Positions 30,801 to 33,574 of a DNA stretch of 33,574 nucleotides are shown piece after piece. The translations under genes were made by a program, and so were the position numbers. The stretch's first letter is position 1; each line of letters starts with the position of its first letter. A model generated the notes under the pieces. It was not told where the DNA came from. It did no database searches and saw nothing but the letters and a program-made list of their open reading frames with translations. Origin of the DNA: an uncultured Clostridia bacterium. GTDB lineage: Bacteria > Bacillota > Clostridia > TANB77 > CAG-508. The stretch covers positions 1 through 33,574 of the forward strand of contig CALYAI010000004.1 in the NCBI GenBank assembly GCA_944393475.1, read 5' to 3'.

Positions 30801-33574
30801 CTTTTGCTTTAGCTATTTCAAAAATATTTTTAATTTTTTCCCTGTTCTTAGTATTTTCAATATTTTTAGTCAAATCCTCTTTGTTCTCTGCAATAGAAAT
30901 TATTAAATATAATTCGCAAGACTTATGTGCTTCTACCTTTAAAGTCCTTTTTATCGCAATAATTGGCTCTGTAACAAAACCAATTGTATTAGAAAATCTT
31001 CTGCTTTCTTTAATTAATTTAGGAAAATTCATATCATTAGGATCATTAAATTTTTGTGCATCTATTTCATATTCTAATTCGCCCATTGTTTCGTTTTCAG
31101 TATATAGATTTACTCCCAAAAATATATTCTTCCCACTATTTTCTCTTTTCCTTCTTTCAACTATTAATGTTTGCCTTTCATAATCATAACTATATCTTAA
31201 AAACAAATTATTAAACGCCTTATGCGCAATATCTGCACTAATTGTTGATATTATTGGCTCAAAACTACCTGTGACCTCAATTATTTCATCTTCATTTCCT
31301 ATATTATTAAGAGTAATCTTTCTAATCTCTACTGCATCATTTTGGCTAATAGTTACATCAACTTTCGTCTCTATATTTCCATCTATTCGCTCTATAGTAT
31401 TACTATCTGGCTTAAAAACAGTTTTATATTTAATAGGTTTACAAATATCTGAGCAATAATTTGAAGTCCAAACTTTATTTTTATTAATATTTCTAATATA
31501 AAAATTAATTCCTTGACTATTTTCGTCCGTATATTTATATCTATTTATATAAATATCTCTATATTTACTATATCCATTACCCTTTTCATCCATTATAATA
31601 GTATAGTCTTGGTTTGATATCGCATTAATCCTGTTAATATTATCTATATCTTCCAATTCAATTTTATAATATGATTCATAATCCTTATATTTTAATTTTT
31701 CTGGTATTTCTTTCTTTGATTTTGTAATTATTACATCTTCTGGCATTCTTTCTTGTAATAATATCTCTGCAGATTCTATTTCTGGATTTTTAGAAAATCT
31801 TTTTTGAATAATATTTTTATGGAAAAAATTATTTATAGAAATCAATATTAATGCTTGATGATGTGCCATAAAAGTTTTTACTACTTCTTTTCTTTCATCT
31901 TCTTTTAGTCTGTTTTTTGTATAATCTATTGCTTCATATAAACCATATTTACCGAAAGCACCTTCTTTCTCTAGTATTTCAATATTCTGCAAAACTTCTC
32001 TTGGATAATCAAAAATTGCAATTATCGTTCCATATGAAGAAACCACTGCTTCATCTCCAAGTCCTCTTTTAAGTCCAAGCCATGGTATTCCAAAAGCTTT
32101 ATACTGATAGTTTGATTTTAAATCTTTTAAATTAAATGCTGATTCTGATATTCCCCATGGTATTTTTAATTTTTTACCATATTCAATCTGACTTTTTATC
32201 ATAAATTTGCATGATTCGTCTAGCAGACTTCCTTCATATGATTTCATATTTATATTTGGCATTAAATATTCAAATGCAGTTCCTGACCAAGATAATAAAC
32301 CTTTATATCCATTCATTGTAGTTAATGTCCTATTTAAGCTACTCCAATGCTTAACTGGTACATCTTTTTTTGCAATTGCTATAAAGCTGGCTTGTCTTGC
32401 TTCCGAAGCCAATAAATCGTAATAAGAATCTGTAAGTTTATTTTCATTTACATTAAAACCTATAGAAAATAATTTTGTTGACTTATCATATAATAGAGAA
32501 AAATCTGTATTATCTATAAGTTCATCTACTATTTTAATATAATCACACATATCATCATATAGTCTAATATGTTCTTTTAAAAATTGTTTTACAATATACA
32601 AATAACCTACAAAATTACCACTATCAACGGTCGAAACATATTTAGGCTCTAGCGGTTTAAGTGTTTTTATGTCATACCAATTATATAGATGTCCGTTCCA
32701 CTTTTCTAATTTTGTTAATGTATTCAACATATTTTTTAGCATATTAACAGTAACATATATATTTTCGAATCCAAAATCATATGCAGAAATTACAGAAACC
32801 ATTGCAAGTCCAATATTTGTTGATGATGTCCTTGTTACAATTTTGTTCTTTCTATTTTCTTGGTAATTATCGGGTGGTAAATAATTATTCTCTTTGATTA
32901 AATACTCTTTAAAATAATTCCAAGTATTATGAGCAATATCCAAAATATAGTTTTGGTGTTTCTTATCGATTTTCTTTAATGGATCTTTTTCTGGAATTTC
33001 TCTTCCTAATTTTAAAAATATAATTGGTCCTATAAGCCATAAAACGCCTAAAAGAATCGCAAATATCTTTGCTTCAAAAGCATTTATTAGAACTGCAAAT
33101 ATTAAATTTGGAAACATATATCTCACATATGCATCCAAATTATTATGTTTCATTGCTTCTGCTTCTTCTGCAGTTGTCCATTCCAATAATTTTTTCTTAC
33201 TTATATTTTTTCTATATAGAGCTTGTACTACACCTTTTATTTCTATAAAGGCTTTTGTCGGTAATAAAGATATCTCTAGTATTAGCTTTATAAATATATT
33301 TCTCCAACCACTTAAATTTCTAGCAAAAATTCTATTATATTTTTCTCCATCTTTTCTATATACTATTCTATTTATGGCATTCAATATTAAAGTAATTCCA
33401 ACTGTTGCAAAAGCTAAAATTACAATTCCTATTTTGTCCAAATACATTCCTACTACTATTAATAATAAAGATAATGTATTAATAATGCTTCTCCTTAAAT
33501 TATCAAATATTTTGTATTTAGATAAAATATTTAATGGATTTTTTATAAATTCCTGTTTAGCATTTCTTACACTA
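27829..33574 (-). CDS. Cyclic beta-1,2-glucan synthase-like protein (NdvB/ChvB family), C-terminal part, runs off the window edge
   Basis: The frame stays open to the right edge (at least 1914 residues). The ATG at 33447 is internal: upstream codons read NPLNILSKYKIFDNLRRS, a conserved junction of NdvB-like proteins just before their membrane helices. The family order is an N-terminal glycosyltransferase (GT84) domain, not in the window, then membrane helices (about 33,000-33,490), a glycoamylase-like cyclisation domain (YVSTVDSGN, LSWSGTAFEYLMP, YEAIDY, MAHHQALI; about 31,850-32,900) and a C-terminal GH94 phosphorylase-like domain (DGLGGYTWN, FGFRDQLQD, EHWWHEENHMGIRTRFSDD, GSGDWNDG near 28,765-28,785, where the Asp of DWND is the acid in GH94). 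Such enzymes make cyclic beta-1,2-glucan and set its ring size. Which activity this copy keeps cannot be told. Confidence 0.9.
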   Translation of the reverse strand, partial: SVRNAKQEFIKNPLNILSKYKIFDNLRRSIINTLSLLLIVVGMYLDKIGIVILAFATVGITLILNAINRIVYRKDGEKYNRIFARNLSGWRNIFIKLILEISLLPTKAFIEIKGVVQALYRKNISKKKLLEWTTAEEAEAMKHNNLDAYVRYMFPNLIFAVLINAFEAKIFAILLGVLWLIGPIIFLKLGREIPEKDPLKKIDKKHQNYILDIAHNTWNYFKEYLIKENNYLPPDNYQENRKNKIVTRTSSTNIGLAMVSVISAYDFGFENIYVTVNMLKNMLNTLTKLEKWNGHLYNWYDIKTLKPLEPKYVSTVDSGNFVGYLYIVKQFLKEHIRLYDDMCDYIKIVDELIDNTDFSLLYDKSTKLFSIGFNVNENKLTDSYYDLLASEARQASFIAIAKKDVPVKHWSSLNRTLTTMNGYKGLLSWSGTAFEYLMPNINMKSYEGSLLDESCKFMIKSQIEYGKKLKIPWGISESAFNLKDLKSNYQYKAFGIPWLGLKRGLGDEAVVSSYGTIIAIFDYPREVLQNIEILEKEGAFGKYGLYEAIDYTKNRLKEDERKEVVKTFMAHHQALILISINNFFHKNIIQKRFSKNPEIESAEILLQERMPEDVIITKSKKEIPEKLKYKDYESYYKIELEDIDNINRINAISNQDYTIIMDEKGNGYSKYRDIYINRYKYTDENSQGINFYIRNINKNKVWTSNYCSDICKPIKYKTVFKPDSNTIERIDGNIETKVDVTISQNDAVEIRKITLNNIGNEDEIIEVTGSFEPIISTISADIAHKAFNNLFLRYSYDYERQTLIVERRKRENSGKNIFLGVNLYTENETMGELEYEIDAQKFNDPNDMNFPKLIKESRRFSNTIGFVTEPIIAIKRTLKVEAHKSCELYLIISIAENKEDLTKNIENTKNREKIKNIFEIAKAKAIEEARYLQIKGKELAECQRILTLLLKPNYVTWFYRNKIKNNIFSKRELWKFGISGDFPILTLKLKNINDIYILNQLLKYYEILRVKNIKIEFVIIAEEYLLEYINNSILNAHLDYLKNLREGIFILATNRLEQDEYNAIIFLSNLIIDTNLGNINYQLNKIEKIYNKQRKNININLPESRDIIKEKIRTTNLEKFDVMDNLKYFNEYGAFSNNGKEYYIKVNKDNSLPSVWSHVLANKEFGTLVTDGLGGYTWNKNSRLNRLSVFANYSSKDIPSEVIYLIDNENKEYWTIGNRTKEDENDYYITYGFGYAKYNHTSNGIIADDEIFVTKKDNVKINLIKLKNITDRSRKLSIFYYIKPVLGEDEIQTDGKIEIIKDENIIYALNRGDRLLDEVSFISSSLKIDSFTGAKKSFIGNGDLQKPCGIFINKLDNCSGIGEETVMVLKINIELKPFESKEISLIFGEDSEERIKDLVIRYNNVFNCKNALEETKEYWKNLINKIQVETPVESMNILLNGWLVYQTIASRLLGRTGYYQSGGAFGFRDQLQDAINMKYLDIDLLKKQIIKNSQHQFIEGDVEHWWHEENHMGIRTRFSDDLLWLPYAVLEYIKITGDRTILEIETPYLEGEILKDNEVERYSEYMPSSEKESIYMHCKKAINKTLNFGVNGLPKIGSGDWNDGFSNIGVKGKGESVWLAFFLYDILNKWVNILKIDEDEKYKDILINLQKNINKNAWDGQWFKRAFTDNGEVLGSMENDECRIDGISQSWGVISGGADNDKKFISMNSLEINLIDKENGLIKLLDPPFENGKIDPGYIKSYLPGVRENGGQYTHGAIWAIIAEAMLGFGDKAVEMFNLINPIEHSKTKESANKYKVEPYVISADVYSNKNLAGRGGWTWYTGSSGWMYVAGLEHILGFRVENNILKIKPCIPKEWKEYKINYKYKNTIYHIVVRNTESKSTGISKMYCNGSEVYNKEIELIDDGEIYNLEIIM

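Noticed and set aside
1..33574. CRISPR arrays, tRNA or rRNA genes, insertion sequences and transposases
   Set aside because: No regularly spaced repeats, no tRNA cloverleaf or rRNA signatures and no transposase or integrase motifs were seen on reading both strands.

Overview
The window is low-GC DNA from a Gram-positive bacterium of the Clostridia type. The evidence is AT-rich codon use, strong AGGAGG ribosome binding sites, consensus sigma-A promoters with 17-base spacers, a T-box leader, an RNase J gene, a clostridial-style long GltX and a PASTA-tailed class B penicillin-binding protein. The species cannot be named from the sequence. An uncultured gut-type Clostridia lineage is a guess. Almost everything is on the minus strand; only argG, argH and one foreign-looking gene (about 20.8-24.7 kb) are on the plus strand.

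Layout in coordinate order: (1) 1-5.7 kb, minus strand: the 5' end of trmFO, a SWIM/SNF2 helicase with its own promoter, and topA. (2) 5.7-7.6 kb: a 99-aa protein of unknown function, a palindrome-rich gap, then three unrecognised genes (54, 133 and 258 aa) chained by TAATG stop/start overlaps. They lie 19 bases after murG, so they are the distal end of the cell-wall operon. (3) 7.6-17.8 kb: a division and cell wall (dcw) cluster, transcribed as mraZ, rsmH, an ftsL-like gene, a Cof-type HAD hydrolase, a class B PBP, murE, mraY, ftsW and murG. murF and murD are missing from their usual places. The HAD gene is bracketed by two terminators. mraZ has a clear promoter and a three-repeat GTGG operator. 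(4) 17.9-20.7 kb: gltX-mscS operon. (5) 20.8-23.8 kb: an arginine T-box (specifier AGA) controlling argG-argH. (6) 23.8-24.7 kb: a GC-richer gene of unknown family built from two copies of one roughly 115-residue repeat, with its own promoter. (7) 24.8-27.0 kb: RNase J with a leader of about 300 bases and a perfect-consensus promoter. (8) 27.0-33.6 kb: a membrane-anchored extracytoplasmic protein, and the C-terminal part of a giant cyclic beta-1,2-glucan synthase-like protein that runs off the right edge.

Functionally, the dcw block makes lipid-linked peptidoglycan precursor (MurE, MraY, MurG) and the septal synthase pair (FtsW plus class B PBP), with FtsL-like support and MraZ autoregulation. 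The MurE DNPR motif predicts meso-diaminopimelate peptidoglycan. The arginine genes are switched on when tRNA-Arg is uncharged. The strongest candidates for undescribed biology are the three-gene tail of the murG operon and the isolated tandem-repeat gene between argH and rnj. Several starts were moved from the longest open frame to the codon with a proper Shine-Dalgarno: the PBP, the ftsL-like gene, rsmH (TTG), argH and the tandem-repeat gene.
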